Program-made: the position numbers and the translations under genes
Notes under the pieces: generated by a model
The model's database searches: none
The model's input: the letters and a program-made list of their open reading frames with translations, nothing else
What the model was told of the DNA's origin: nothing
From: Planctomycetota bacterium
GTDB lineage: Bacteria; Planctomycetota; UBA1135
Assembly (NCBI GenBank): GCA_027623295.1
Contig: JAQBXR010000008.1
Coordinates: 53,614-117,613, forward strand
DNA length: 64,000 nt
Direction of reading: 5' to 3'
Part shown: positions 33,080 through 42,553 of the stretch, piece by piece
Position numbering within the stretch: the first letter of the stretch is position 1
Layout: every line of letters starts with the position of its first letter

Positions 33080-35005
33080 ATGCTTCCCCTCATTCCCCTA
33101 CTCGCACTGGCTACTTCAGCGCAATGCAGCAACATCGATGGCGATGCGATCTTTCACGATCAGTCGCCTTTGTACTGTTCGCCGCTCGAACCAATGCCCG
33201 GCGATACCGTAAGTCTGCGTATGCGCGCTGCAGCTGGGGATTTACAAACCGCCACGGTGCGGATCTGGGATACAGGACTCAACGGCGGTGCTGGCGGAGA
33301 AGTGTTGATTCCCATGTGGGTGGAAACCCAAGTCGGACCCACCAACAACTTCGATTTATGGCGCGCCGATGTCACGCTTGGCAACGACACCCTTTGGTAT
33401 CGCATTCGTTTAGAGGATCAAGGTTGCGTGAATTGGTACCAAGTCACTGGCACACTCGATAATTGGGACTTGAATGTTCGAGACTTTCAAATCCGACCCG
33501 GCTTTCAAGGGCCGGCTTGGGCGCGTGGTGCAGTCGGTTATCAAATTTTCCCTGACCGTTTCCGCAACGGCGACCCAAGCAATGATCCACAAAATGGGGA
33601 ATGGGAAATCGCACCAGGCGTAGGCATTACTGCGCACGCCTCATGGAGTGAATCTCCGATTGGTGGCTCCGATTTCTTTGGCGGAGACCTTGCCGGAATT
33701 TGGCAACGCCGAGATTACTTAGCTTGGTTGGAGGTCGACTTCATATGGCTGAACCCAGTTTTTGAGAGTCGTAGTAATCACCGTTACGACGCAACCAGCT
33801 ACGATCGCATCGATTCGCATTTGGGCAACAATGCTCAATTCCAATCTATGGTGCAAGGCTTTCGTCAACAAGGTACACGTGTGATTCTAGACGGCGTTCT
33901 AAATCACTGTAGTTCCTATAGTGAGTGGTTCGACCGCTATCACGTTTATCCGTGGACAGGTGCGCATGAAAACCCAACCACCAGCGCATTCGGCGATTGG
34001 TTTACCTTCCTGCCCGGTTTTGACCCCGTTGCAGCACCTGAAAACTACTGCAGTTGGTTCGCGATCAACTCCTTGCCTAAGCTGAACTATGCCAACCCTG
34101 AGGTGCGCGATCGCATGGTGCGGGACCCAGACAGCGTTTTGCGGGGGTGGCTTCAGTCCGGCATCGGCGGATGGCGTTTAGATGCCGCGGAAGATGTTGG
34201 TCCAGGATGTAGCGGCGGCGATCACAGCGTGTGGCGCGAAATGCGTGACTACCTAAAGGTTGACGATCCAAATGCCTTACTCATTCTCGAAGAATGGGGC
34301 GACGCACTTGCATGGCTAGATGGCGAGCAGTTCGATGGCGTCATGGATTTCAATGGCTTCCTTTTCCCAGTGCAAGACTACTGTCTCACGCGCAATGACA
34401 GCGTCGCTGATTTCCGCGAACGCATCTTACGTGGCATGCGTGCCTATCCTGCAACGGCCAATCACAGCTCCTGGCATCAACTTGGCAACCATGATTTGTC
34501 CCGAGCACTTACCCGCGCAGGTTTGAATGCAGATCGCGTGCGCGAAGCCACCTTCTTGCAGTTCACCTTGCCTGGTAGCCCGGTCCTTTATTACGGAGAT
34601 GAAATCGGCACCGCAGGCGGGAGCGATCCAGACAACCGCCGCACCTTTGACTGGAACATAGCCACCTGGGATCGCAGCACGGTCAAGCTGGTACGCCGGT
34701 TATCCCAGCTGCGGCATCAGTACTCGGCTTTACGCGAAGGCAGCTTTGACCCTTATTGGATGCATCATGCAGGCCGCATTTTGGTTTTTGCACGCGAAGA
34801 TGCGCAGGACACTTTACTCATGATTGCAGGGAGCAATGACAACGCGCAAGCCCTCAACATCCCCGTCGCCCGCTACTTCGCTGACGGTGATGTCCTGAAT
34901 GATCAACTAAGCCAAAACAGTTATATGGTGGCCAACGGGGAAATCGCCCTAATTGGAAGCATGAGTCTAGAAGCCCATGGGTACCGCATTCTGAGCTTGC
35001 GCTAG
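33080..35005 (+). CDS. Exported GH13 alpha-amylase/neopullulanase-like glycoside hydrolase
   Basis: 641 residues from the ATG at 33080 (GGAG 4 nt upstream). A signal peptide and an N-terminal Ig-like domain are followed by the GH13 barrel (GYQIFPDRFRNGDPSND; GGDLAGI). Four conserved regions: DGVLNHC, GWRLDAAED with the nucleophile Asp, ILEEWG with the acid Glu, and LGNHDLSR with the third carboxylate. The layout (N-domain, MGGxL-type loop as GGDLAGI, G-x-R-x-D) matches neopullulanase/cyclomaltodextrinase subfamilies. It hydrolyses alpha-1,4 (and perhaps alpha-1,6) glucans outside the cytoplasm. No sugar transporter is linked. Confidence 0.93.
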   Translation: MLPLIPLLALATSAQCSNIDGDAIFHDQSPLYCSPLEPMPGDTVSLRMRAAAGDLQTATVRIWDTGLNGGAGGEVLIPMWVETQVGPTNNFDLWRADVTLGNDTLWYRIRLEDQGCVNWYQVTGTLDNWDLNVRDFQIRPGFQGPAWARGAVGYQIFPDRFRNGDPSNDPQNGEWEIAPGVGITAHASWSESPIGGSDFFGGDLAGIWQRRDYLAWLEVDFIWLNPVFESRSNHRYDATSYDRIDSHLGNNAQFQSMVQGFRQQGTRVILDGVLNHCSSYSEWFDRYHVYPWTGAHENPTTSAFGDWFTFLPGFDPVAAPENYCSWFAINSLPKLNYANPEVRDRMVRDPDSVLRGWLQSGIGGWRLDAAEDVGPGCSGGDHSVWREMRDYLKVDDPNALLILEEWGDALAWLDGEQFDGVMDFNGFLFPVQDYCLTRNDSVADFRERILRGMRAYPATANHSSWHQLGNHDLSRALTRAGLNADRVREATFLQFTLPGSPVLYYGDEIGTAGGSDPDNRRTFDWNIATWDRSTVKLVRRLSQLRHQYSALREGSFDPYWMHHAGRILVFAREDAQDTLLMIAGSNDNAQALNIPVARYFADGDVLNDQLSQNSYMVANGEIALIGSMSLEAHGYRILSLR

Positions 35006-35070
35006 GGAAACAGACGAATTCCTGCAATTTGTGGGAATATATATCTCCTTATATGTTCTACACTAGTCCC

Positions 35071-35469
35071 ATGCGTTCCCTTCCTGCCCTCATCGCCATT
35101 GTGCTGTTGCTGCTCCCAAGCAGTCTTGGCGCAGTCGTGGCGGCGCAGGAAACGTGCGCAAAGATGGCAGCTATGGCAGAAATGTCTTGCTGTTGCGAGC
35201 ATCAGGCCGAGGCACCTGCAGATTTAGGTCCGTCCATTTCGCGCACTTGTTGCTGTGCTTATGATTTACCCGTCGCGCCCGCACCTTTACAGGAAGGCGT
35301 GCGCATGCACAAGGAAGGGAAATCGGATACGAGTTTGTTTGAGAGCCACTTTGCGGTGTTCTCTTTTCCAAACCTCCCTCTCCTTACATCCGTCCAACAG
35401 GCTGCGCCTGGCCCACCGCGTGCTCCGCCTCGGCCGCTGTATTTAAGTTTTCAAAGTTTTCTCATTTGA
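35071..35469 (+). CDS. Small Cys-rich exported protein heading the metal-efflux operon
   Basis: 132 residues from the ATG at 35071, a signal peptide with a long Leu run (IAIVLLLLPSSLGAV). The mature part is Cys-rich: ETCAKMAAMAEMSCCCEH and SRTCCCAYDL, with Met residues between. The rest is Pro/Leu-rich. I do not recognise the family. Because it precedes TolC/CusB/CusA-like genes in the same direction, a periplasmic metal-binding (for example copper) role is likely but unproven. The in-frame TGA at its end is followed by an open frame into the next gene, but that gene has its own signal, so it is taken as a genuine stop. Confidence 0.6.
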   Translation: MRSLPALIAIVLLLLPSSLGAVVAAQETCAKMAAMAEMSCCCEHQAEAPADLGPSISRTCCCAYDLPVAPAPLQEGVRMHKEGKSDTSLFESHFAVFSFPNLPLLTSVQQAAPGPPRAPPRPLYLSFQSFLI

Positions 35470-35472
35470 GCG

Positions 35473-35511
35473 CACAGGATTTTATTTTTCCGGTTTTGCC
35501 GGAACCCTGTG
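35473..35511 (+). other. Two-part hairpin between the Cys-rich gene and the TolC-like gene
   Basis: An outer 6-bp stem CACAGG/CCTGTG encloses an inner CCGG-TTTTG-CCGG hairpin, directly after the Cys-rich gene stop. It could attenuate read-through or stabilise the downstream mRNA. No T-run follows. Confidence 0.3.
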
Positions 35512-35532
35512 AACGACTTAAATGATGAAAAC

Positions 35533-36930
35533 ATGTACTTCCAAAAATACCTAAGCACTGCATTCCTATGCAGCCTGGTGATTGGCTGCCAGAGCACCAA
35601 TGCCTCCTCCGCGAATTCCTACGCGGAACGCTCTGGGCCACATCCTCAGATCGCTGCAACTGGTGATGAAGAACCAGGGGCACACAAAGCAGGCACCACG
35701 GAGCTTCCGCATTGGACTCCGCAAGAAGGGGTAGATGCACTCTTATTGCGTGCTGTCATCTCCAGCCCAAAAGTTCGCCAGGCTTATCAAGGCTGGCAAG
35801 TTGCGCTGGAACGGGTTCCTCAAGTGACGGCCTTGCCCGATCCTTGGCTTAGCCTCACTGGCTACGTGCAATCGGTTGAAACGCGTACGGGGCCCATGGA
35901 TGCACGTATTGGCTATACGCAAAATATCCCATGGCCTGGCAAGCTCGACGCTGCCGGCGATCAAGCTTCCGCCATGGCCGAAGTACAACGCAATCAAATA
36001 GAGGTTGCGCGCCTAGCCGTACGTCGTGCATTTCTGCGAAGTTGGGCGGAGCGCATCTACCTTCGCAAGGCCGAAGAGATTACAGCAGGCCAAGTAGCCT
36101 TGCTGGAGCACATCGAAAATGTAAGTTTGCGTTTGTACGAATCCTCACAAGTCTCCCAAGCCGAGGTCCTCCGCACCCAAGTGGAACGATTGCAAATGAG
36201 TGACCGGCTAAACACTCTTTCGCAACGCGAAGCACCATTACTTGCCATGTTGGAATCGGCAATTGGCGCACCGCTTGAGGAAAACACTTCTTGGGAGTTG
36301 CTCGATTTCTCACCCCTTCCACAACTCGCAAGTGAGGCGGAATTGGCAGCACGCTTAATCACGGAATCTCCGGAATTGCAAAAGCTGCGGGCGCGGTTGT
36401 TTGCCACGCAAGAGGCGCAAAGAATCGCTGAGTTAGAAGGACGACCGGACTTTTCCGTCGGTGCCGACTGGACCTGGATTGGATCTGGTAATCCAACCCA
36501 ACCCGATTCTGGAGACGATGCACTTTCTTTAACACTCGCGGTGGAGCTTCCTTTTGGACAAGGAAGGATTCAAGGTGGGCGACGTCAGGCTCTTGCCGAT
36601 CGCCGCATGGTGGTCGCGCAAATGGAAGCGCGTCAATGGGAGCTGCTGGCTGATTTGCAGCAAGCTCTTTCGGCCCACCAAGATGCCTTGCGTCGCATGA
36701 AGCTTTATGAAGAAAGCTTGCTTCCTCTTTCGCAACAAACCTACGAAACCACCTTGGCGGCCTATCAATCCGGTCAAGTTGGATTCCAAGAGATGCTCGA
36801 TGCAGCTCGCGTCATGTTGGACTTTCGCTTGTCCTCCGCTCGCGCATCTGCCGATGCAGCCCTGGCCATTGCCGATCTTCAAGGTCTTTTACCCGCCGAC
36901 TTACTTCTTAGCGAAACTCTAGAACGATGA
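35533..36930 (+). CDS. Outer-membrane efflux channel, TolC/CusC family
   Basis: 465 residues from the ATG at 35533, which starts a lipoprotein signal (VIGC lipobox). Two similar halves with long coiled-coil helices are typical of outer-membrane factors: PKVRQAYQGWQVALERVPQV, GYTQNIPWPGKLDAAGDQA, LARLAVRRAFLRS in half one; LSLTLAVELPFGQGRIQGGRR and LAAYQSGQVGFQEMLDAARV in half two. It forms the exit duct of a heavy-metal RND pump. Its stop overlaps the adaptor gene's start (ATGA). Confidence 0.92.
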   Translation: MYFQKYLSTAFLCSLVIGCQSTNASSANSYAERSGPHPQIAATGDEEPGAHKAGTTELPHWTPQEGVDALLLRAVISSPKVRQAYQGWQVALERVPQVTALPDPWLSLTGYVQSVETRTGPMDARIGYTQNIPWPGKLDAAGDQASAMAEVQRNQIEVARLAVRRAFLRSWAERIYLRKAEEITAGQVALLEHIENVSLRLYESSQVSQAEVLRTQVERLQMSDRLNTLSQREAPLLAMLESAIGAPLEENTSWELLDFSPLPQLASEAELAARLITESPELQKLRARLFATQEAQRIAELEGRPDFSVGADWTWIGSGNPTQPDSGDDALSLTLAVELPFGQGRIQGGRRQALADRRMVVAQMEARQWELLADLQQALSAHQDALRRMKLYEESLLPLSQQTYETTLAAYQSGQVGFQEMLDAARVMLDFRLSSARASADAALAIADLQGLLPADLLLSETLER

Positions 36931-38945
36931 ATCACTTACTCAAGATTTTACCTCGCCTCGGCACCGTTCTTCTGGTGTTGTTTCTCGGCATAGCTCTTGG
37001 CCGTTGCTTTACTCCAATGGGCAGCATGTCAGGCTCGAGTTCGCATGATCATGAAACCACCGAAGGCGTCGCAGCAAATGCAACCGAAGCTTGGACTTGC
37101 TCCATGCACCCATCCATCAAAGCTCCCAAGGAAGGGGATTGCCCGATCTGCGGCATGGATCTCATTCCGCTGGAAACCGGAACCAATACAGCTGCAGATG
37201 GGCCCAATATCTTGCGCTTGGAAGAGGGCCAAAAGGCACTCGCGGGAATTAGAACTTCCTTAGTGCGGCGTGCCGATGCAGCGCACAAAGTTCGTTTGGT
37301 GGGCAAGCTTGCCGTCGACGAAACTGCAATCGCAATCTTGTCGGCCTACGTCGGCGGACGCTTGGACCGACTCTATGTCGATTACACCGGCCTGAAAGTA
37401 CGCGCTGGGGATCACCTCGCGGAAATCTATTCACCACAGCTTTTCCATGCGCAGGAAGAGCTCATCGTCGCAGTGGAATCGGCAAAACGGTTTGGCGCCC
37501 AAAGCGATGAATCTCTCATCAAAATCTCCCACTCCACGGTAGTCGCTGCGCGTAAAAAACTAACGCTCTATGGACTCACCGAAGAGCAAATGCAGGAGAT
37601 TGTTGACTTGGGCGAGCCTTCTGAGCAAATCACCTTGTCTGCCCCCATTGGAGGTACTGTCATTCACCGTTCCGCGGTCGAAGGCCAATACGTAAAGGAA
37701 GGGGAACAGCTCTACACGATTGCGAACTTGGATCAACTATGGCTCGAACTAGATGCCTATGAGTCTGATTTGCCTTGGATTCGCTACGGCCAACAAGTCA
37801 CCTTCAGCGTAGACGCATGGCCCGGAGAAACATTTTCCGGAAGCATTAGTTTTCTTGACCCGGTCCTCGACTCCGTAACCCGCACGGTTCATGTACGCGT
37901 TGAAGTCGATAATAGCGATGGCCGCCTTCGTCCTGCAATGTTCGCACGCGCCACGGTTAGTACCCCCATCGTTGGCAATGGCCAAGCCGCTCCGGTTGAC
38001 ATGCATGGCAAATGGATTTGCCCTATGCACCCGGAAGTGATTGCCGAGGAATCTGGCATTTGTCGTATTTGTGAAATGGATTTAGAAACCGCAGAGAGTT
38101 TGGGCTTCGCTTCGGAGATGGCCGAAATGATCTCGCCACTTTTGATTCCAGCAACAGCTCCGCTCCTCACTGGAGACCGCGCCATCGTCTTTGTAGAAAT
38201 TCAAAATGTGGAGCAGCATGGCGCTTCCATTTTTGAAGCGCGCGACATCGTCCTCGGCCCACGTGCCGGCGATGATTTTGTGGTTCGAGAAGGATTAATG
38301 GAAGGCGAGTCCGTAGTCACGCGCGGCTCTTTCACCATTGACAGTGAAATGCAGCTTCGCGGTAAGCAATCCATGATGGCGCCGGATGGCGGTGGCGTGG
38401 TTGGGCATAACCATGGCGGCATGAACGGCATGAACGGCATGAAGGACATGAAGGACACGAAGGACACGCCAATGGAATTAGAGATGGCCGAGGACGATTT
38501 CCGCAAGCAGAATGGAGTCTTGCTCATGCACTTTGCAGCCCTGGGCGAATCCCTTGCTAGTGACGCACTTCATGATTCCCATTCGCAAGTCAAAAGTTTT
38601 CAAACCGCTTTGACCAACCTAAAGGGCACTAGCCTTCCAGAATCGGCTCAAGCAACGATTGGACTTTTGGAGAAAGCGGCGGAAGCTGCCACGGCTGCGG
38701 AAGACATCGAGCGGTTGCGTAAAGCCTTCTTCGCCATGCAAACTCCAATGGTCCACCTTGCAGAAAGCTATGGCTACCTTGGGGTCGAGCGTGAACTTTC
38801 CATTTTCCACTGCCCCATGGCCATGGGCGATGGCGCCGATTGGATTGACTTCACGGGCGATGGCACGCGCAATCCATACTACGGTGCAAGCATGCTTAAA
38901 TGTGGGGACGAAACCCGCGCCCTAAAGGGATTCACCCAACAGTAG
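36927..38945 (+). CDS. RND efflux periplasmic adaptor, CusB type, with extra metal-binding domains
   Basis: 672 residues, long for the family. After a TM anchor there is a heavy-metal-binding domain (WTCSMHPSIK ... CPICGMDLIP), then the barrel-sandwich and hairpin regions of membrane-fusion proteins (YVGGRLDRLYVDYTGLKV; APIGGTVIHRSAVEGQYV), a second heavy-metal-binding motif near residue 365 (WICPMHPEV ... CRICEMDLE) inserted in the barrel, a His/Met-rich linker with 9-bp DNA repeats and a C-terminal DUF3347-like domain ending FHCPMAMG ... NPYYGASMLKCG. It links pump and channel and probably receives Cu(I)/Ag(I) or Zn from the periplasm. Second gene of the channel-adaptor-pump set. Confidence 0.93.
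   Translation: MNHLLKILPRLGTVLLVLFLGIALGRCFTPMGSMSGSSSHDHETTEGVAANATEAWTCSMHPSIKAPKEGDCPICGMDLIPLETGTNTAADGPNILRLEEGQKALAGIRTSLVRRADAAHKVRLVGKLAVDETAIAILSAYVGGRLDRLYVDYTGLKVRAGDHLAEIYSPQLFHAQEELIVAVESAKRFGAQSDESLIKISHSTVVAARKKLTLYGLTEEQMQEIVDLGEPSEQITLSAPIGGTVIHRSAVEGQYVKEGEQLYTIANLDQLWLELDAYESDLPWIRYGQQVTFSVDAWPGETFSGSISFLDPVLDSVTRTVHVRVEVDNSDGRLRPAMFARATVSTPIVGNGQAAPVDMHGKWICPMHPEVIAEESGICRICEMDLETAESLGFASEMAEMISPLLIPATAPLLTGDRAIVFVEIQNVEQHGASIFEARDIVLGPRAGDDFVVREGLMEGESVVTRGSFTIDSEMQLRGKQSMMAPDGGGVVGHNHGGMNGMNGMKDMKDTKDTPMELEMAEDDFRKQNGVLLMHFAALGESLASDALHDSHSQVKSFQTALTNLKGTSLPESAQATIGLLEKAAEAATAAEDIERLRKAFFAMQTPMVHLAESYGYLGVERELSIFHCPMAMGDGADWIDFTGDGTRNPYYGASMLKCGDETRALKGFTQQ
38421..38465 (+). 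repeat. Five tandem 9-bp units encoding a Met/Lys/Asp-rich linker in the CusB-like gene
   Basis: Units: atgaacggc twice, atgaaggac twice, acgaaggac once. They encode M-N-G, M-N-G, M-K-D, M-K-D, T-K-D in frame, following HNHGG. Unit number could vary by slippage without a frameshift. Met and His content suggests metal binding. Confidence 0.8.
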
Positions 38946-38954
38946 GCCAGAAAC

Positions 38955-41900
38955 ATGGATCGCTTTCTAAGTTTCGTTTTACGGGAACGCCTACTGGTCG
39001 GCCTGATGCTTGCGGGCATCGTGCTCGGCGGCCTCATGGTTTCGCCGTTCTCAAGTGCAAAGGAAGAAGGTTTTCTTCCCCACTTTCCAGTTGCCGCCGA
39101 TGCCATTCCAGATCTCGGCGAAAATCAACAAATCGTTTTCACGCCATGGCCAGGGAACTCCCCTCGCGATGTTGAGGATCAAGTCACCTACCCTCTCACG
39201 GTGGCACTGCTGGGGGTTCCTGGCGTAAAGACCATTCGATCCAATAGTATCTTTGGATTCAGTTCGATCTATATCATCTTCGAGGAGGACATTGACTTTT
39301 ATTGGGCGCGTTCACGCATTCTGGAAAAGTTGAACAGTCTTCCTGCGGGAACTTTACCAGGTGATGTGCAACCGGGTTTAGGCCCTGACGCAACTGGCCT
39401 AGGTCAAGTGTTCTGGTACACGCTGGAAGGCCTCGACGAAGCGGGAAACCCAAGTGGTGGGTTTGACCTCGATGAACTTCGCGCGGTGCAAGATTGGACC
39501 GTTCGCTATGCGCTCACTGCGGTTTCTGGAGTGAGCGAAGTTGCGGGTATCGGTGGTTTTGAGCGGGAATACATAGTCGAAGTCGACCCCGATGCCTTGC
39601 ACGCCTTCGATGTCGACCTCAAAGAAGTGCAGGCTGCTGTACGCGGCGCCAATCAAGAAACCGGTGCTGGCGTGCTTGAGTTCAACCGCGTGGAGTACAT
39701 CCTTCGCGGCAAAGGCTGGATTAAAAGCGTAGAGGACATTGCAAGTTCTCCTATTCGTGCCCGCGATGGCACCCCCCTGCGCGTCGCCGATGTCGCGCAC
39801 GTAACGCTCGGCCCTGCTCCCCGCCGTGGCGCACTCGACAAAAATGGTCACGAAGTGGTGGGTGGCGTGGTCACTGTACGTTACGGAACCAATCCGCTGG
39901 AAGTCCTCGATAAGGTGAAAGCCGAAATCGCGCGGATTGCACCAAGCCTTCCCAAGGTGACCTTAGCCGATGGAACGGTGAGCCAGATCACCGTGGTCCC
40001 TTTTTATGACCGCACTGGCTTGATTCATGAAACGCTCAACACTCTAGAAGAGGCGCTCACTCTACAAGTCATCGTCACGATGATTGTGATTTTGCTTCTC
40101 ATGTTGCGTTTACGCGCCGCCATTTTGGTGGGCCTTTCCCTTCCGGTCACCGTACTCGGCGCCTTCGTCTTGATGAAACTCTACGGAGTCGATGCAAACA
40201 TTGTGGCCCTTTCTGGCATTGCCATTGCCATTGGCACCATTGCCGACATGGGCATTGTTTTGGCGGAGAACATCATCCAGCGGTTGAAGTCGGCGCCGGA
40301 TGGAGAGACACGTTTACAGTCGGTGCACCATGCTTCCTCAGAAGTTGCTGGTGCCGTGATGACGGCAGTCACCACCACCATCCTTGGTTTCTTGCCAGTC
40401 TTTGCGATGACCGGCGCTGAGGGGAAATTGTTTACTCCACTGGCCTTCACCAAGACCTTCACCTTGGCAGCTTCGATCGTGGTGGCCTTGTTGCTCATTC
40501 CAACCTTGGCAATGATGTTGTTTCGTAACCGCAACGAAAAAAGTCCGCGCTGGGATCGCTTGCAAGCAGTAGCCGATGCAAAACTCGGTCGCTTTCACAT
40601 GGGCCCGCGTTTACTTGCCCTTCTTATTGTCGCGTTGTTCTTGATTGAAAAGCTCAGTTCCAGGTGGGAGCCTCTTGGTCTAAATCGCGACGGAACCAAC
40701 TTCCTGTTTGTCGCACTGACTATTGGATTATTGGTCGCCATGTTCTGGCTGTTCCATCTAGTTTATGCGCGCATTCTGCGTTGGTGTTTAAGCCACAAAC
40801 TGCTTTTCCTCTCCTTTCCACTCATCCTAGTGCTCTTAGGTACTAGTGCCTGGATTGGGTTTGACCGCGTTTTCGGATTCGTCCCTAACGCTTTGGAGAA
40901 AGTCGGTGTGGACCGCGAAAAGGTTTATCAAACCGCTTTCTGGGACGATGGCACGAAAGCATTCCCAGGCTTTGGTAAAGAGTTCATGCCAACCCTGAAT
41001 GAAGGCAGCTTTCTGTACATGCCTACTACCCCACCGCATGCATCGATGCAGCAAGCAGTGGAAATGATTAGCTTGCTGGATCAGGCGATCGCGGCCATCC
41101 CTGAGGTTGAATCTTCGGTGGGTAAAATTGGGCGTGCGGAAACGGCTCTGGATCCGGCACCGATCTCCATGGTTGAAAATGTCATTCTGTATAAACCAGA
41201 ATACTCCATCAATGAAGAAGGTGAGCGTATTCGCAACTGGCGCGATGAAATTAATTCGCCAGACGACATCTGGAAAGAGGTTGTGAAAAAGGCCAAGTTG
41301 CTAGGCGTGACCTCGGCACCCAAACTTCAACCCATCGAGACGCGCTTGGTCATGTTGCAAAGCGGCATGCGCGCTCCCATGGGAATCAAAATTGCAGCTC
41401 CCGATCTGGAATCTCTAGAAGCGGCGGCTCTGATGCTCGAAATAGAGCTCAAGCAAATGCCGGGGGTGGTGCCAGAGGCCGTCTTTGCGGACCGAGTCAT
41501 TGGTAAGCCATACTTGGAAATGGATATCCGTCGCGAAGATGCGGCCCGCTACGGATTGACCGTTGCTGCGGTACAAGAGCACCTCATGGCAGCATTTGGA
41601 GGAAAGGTTGTTTCCCAATCGGTGGAAGGCCGTGAGCGCTTCAACCTGCGCGTGCGCTATCCAAAAGAACTACGTGCCGACATGGAGGACTTGCGCTCTT
41701 TGTGGATGCCGCTTCCTCAAGGAGGACACATTCCACTCGCACAAGTGGCTGACATCAGTTTCCGCCGTGGACCTCAGGTGATTAAGACGGAGGATACTTT
41801 CCTAACTGCCTACGTCACCTTTGACCGCCAAGCCAACCTTGCGGAAGTCGATGTGGTCGAAGCGGCGCAGCGTATCTTGAAGCAACGCATCGCGGATGGT

Positions 41901-42551
41901 GAACTCATTCTTCCGGAAGGGGTCACCTACAAATTTGCCGGCACTTACGAAAACCAACTCCGAGCATCGAAAACTTTGGCCATTGTGTTGCCGATCGCTT
42001 TGTTGCTGATCCTAATTGTCCTACAGCTGAACTTCCGTTCCGTCCTCACCACCCTCATCATCTTTAGCGGTGTGTTTGTGGCTTGGTCCGGTGGATTCAT
42101 CATGCTTTGGCTGTATGGCCAAGATTGGTTCCTCAATTTCGATGTCTTCGGCAACTCCATGCGGGATCTATTCCAAGTGCACCCGCTCAACTTGTCGGTT
42201 GCGGTATGGGTTGGTTTCTTGGCGCTCTTCGGTATTGCTACCGATGACGGCGTGGTCATGGGAACCTACTTGAAGAGTTCCTTCAAAAATCAAAAGCCAA
42301 AATCGCGTCAAGAAATTCGCGATGCCGTAGTAACCGCCGGCAAACGCCGCGTCGGCCCCTGTTTAATGACCACCGCAACCACCATGTTGGCTCTGCTTCC
42401 GGTCTTAACCTCCACTGGTCGCGGCGCCGATGTGATGGTGCCGATGGCCATTCCTAGTTTCGGCGGCATGTGTATTGCACTGCTAACCATGTTCGTCGTC
42501 CCCGTTCTCTACAGCGCTGTGGAAGAGCGGCGCATTACAAAAAACAAGTAA
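38955..42551 (+). CDS. Heavy-metal RND efflux pump, CusA/CzcA family
   Basis: 1198 residues, somewhat longer than CusA (about 1050) owing to a loop around residues 525-680. Features: N-terminal TM, periplasmic porter domains (EDQVTYPLTVALLGVPGV), TM4 with the proton-relay acid (IAIAIGTIADMGIVLAENI), FMPTLNEGSFLYMPTT, and the C-terminal TM block ending with FVVPVLYSAVEERR. The ADMGIVLAEN and LNEGSFLYMP motifs mark the heavy-metal (HME) branch. It exports Cu(I)/Ag(I) or divalent cations from the periplasm or cytoplasm using the proton gradient. The operon is Cys-rich gene, channel, adaptor, pump, metal-binding repeat protein. Confidence 0.94.
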   Translation: MDRFLSFVLRERLLVGLMLAGIVLGGLMVSPFSSAKEEGFLPHFPVAADAIPDLGENQQIVFTPWPGNSPRDVEDQVTYPLTVALLGVPGVKTIRSNSIFGFSSIYIIFEEDIDFYWARSRILEKLNSLPAGTLPGDVQPGLGPDATGLGQVFWYTLEGLDEAGNPSGGFDLDELRAVQDWTVRYALTAVSGVSEVAGIGGFEREYIVEVDPDALHAFDVDLKEVQAAVRGANQETGAGVLEFNRVEYILRGKGWIKSVEDIASSPIRARDGTPLRVADVAHVTLGPAPRRGALDKNGHEVVGGVVTVRYGTNPLEVLDKVKAEIARIAPSLPKVTLADGTVSQITVVPFYDRTGLIHETLNTLEEALTLQVIVTMIVILLLMLRLRAAILVGLSLPVTVLGAFVLMKLYGVDANIVALSGIAIAIGTIADMGIVLAENIIQRLKSAPDGETRLQSVHHASSEVAGAVMTAVTTTILGFLPVFAMTGAEGKLFTPLAFTKTFTLAASIVVALLLIPTLAMMLFRNRNEKSPRWDRLQAVADAKLGRFHMGPRLLALLIVALFLIEKLSSRWEPLGLNRDGTNFLFVALTIGLLVAMFWLFHLVYARILRWCLSHKLLFLSFPLILVLLGTSAWIGFDRVFGFVPNALEKVGVDREKVYQTAFWDDGTKAFPGFGKEFMPTLNEGSFLYMPTTPPHASMQQAVEMISLLDQAIAAIPEVESSVGKIGRAETALDPAPISMVENVILYKPEYSINEEGERIRNWRDEINSPDDIWKEVVKKAKLLGVTSAPKLQPIETRLVMLQSGMRAPMGIKIAAPDLESLEAAALMLEIELKQMPGVVPEAVFADRVIGKPYLEMDIRREDAARYGLTVAAVQEHLMAAFGGKVVSQSVEGRERFNLRVRYPKELRADMEDLRSLWMPLPQGGHIPLAQVADISFRRGPQVIKTEDTFLTAYVTFDRQANLAEVDVVEAAQRILKQRIADGELILPEGVTYKFAGTYENQLRASKTLAIVLPIALLLILIVLQLNFRSVLTTLIIFSGVFVAWSGGFIMLWLYGQDWFLNFDVFGNSMRDLFQVHPLNLSVAVWVGFLALFGIATDDGVVMGTYLKSSFKNQKPKSRQEIRDAVVTAGKRRVGPCLMTTATTMLALLPVLTSTGRGADVMVPMAIPSFGGMCIALLTMFVVPVLYSAVEERRITKNK

Positions 42552-42553
42552 AC

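Noticed and set aside
35467..35532. TGA at 35467-35469 with an open frame running into the TolC-like gene, as a fourth Sec candidate
   Set aside because: The sequence between is not protein-like, and the downstream protein has its own ATG and lipoprotein signal. No Cys is expected at this point.
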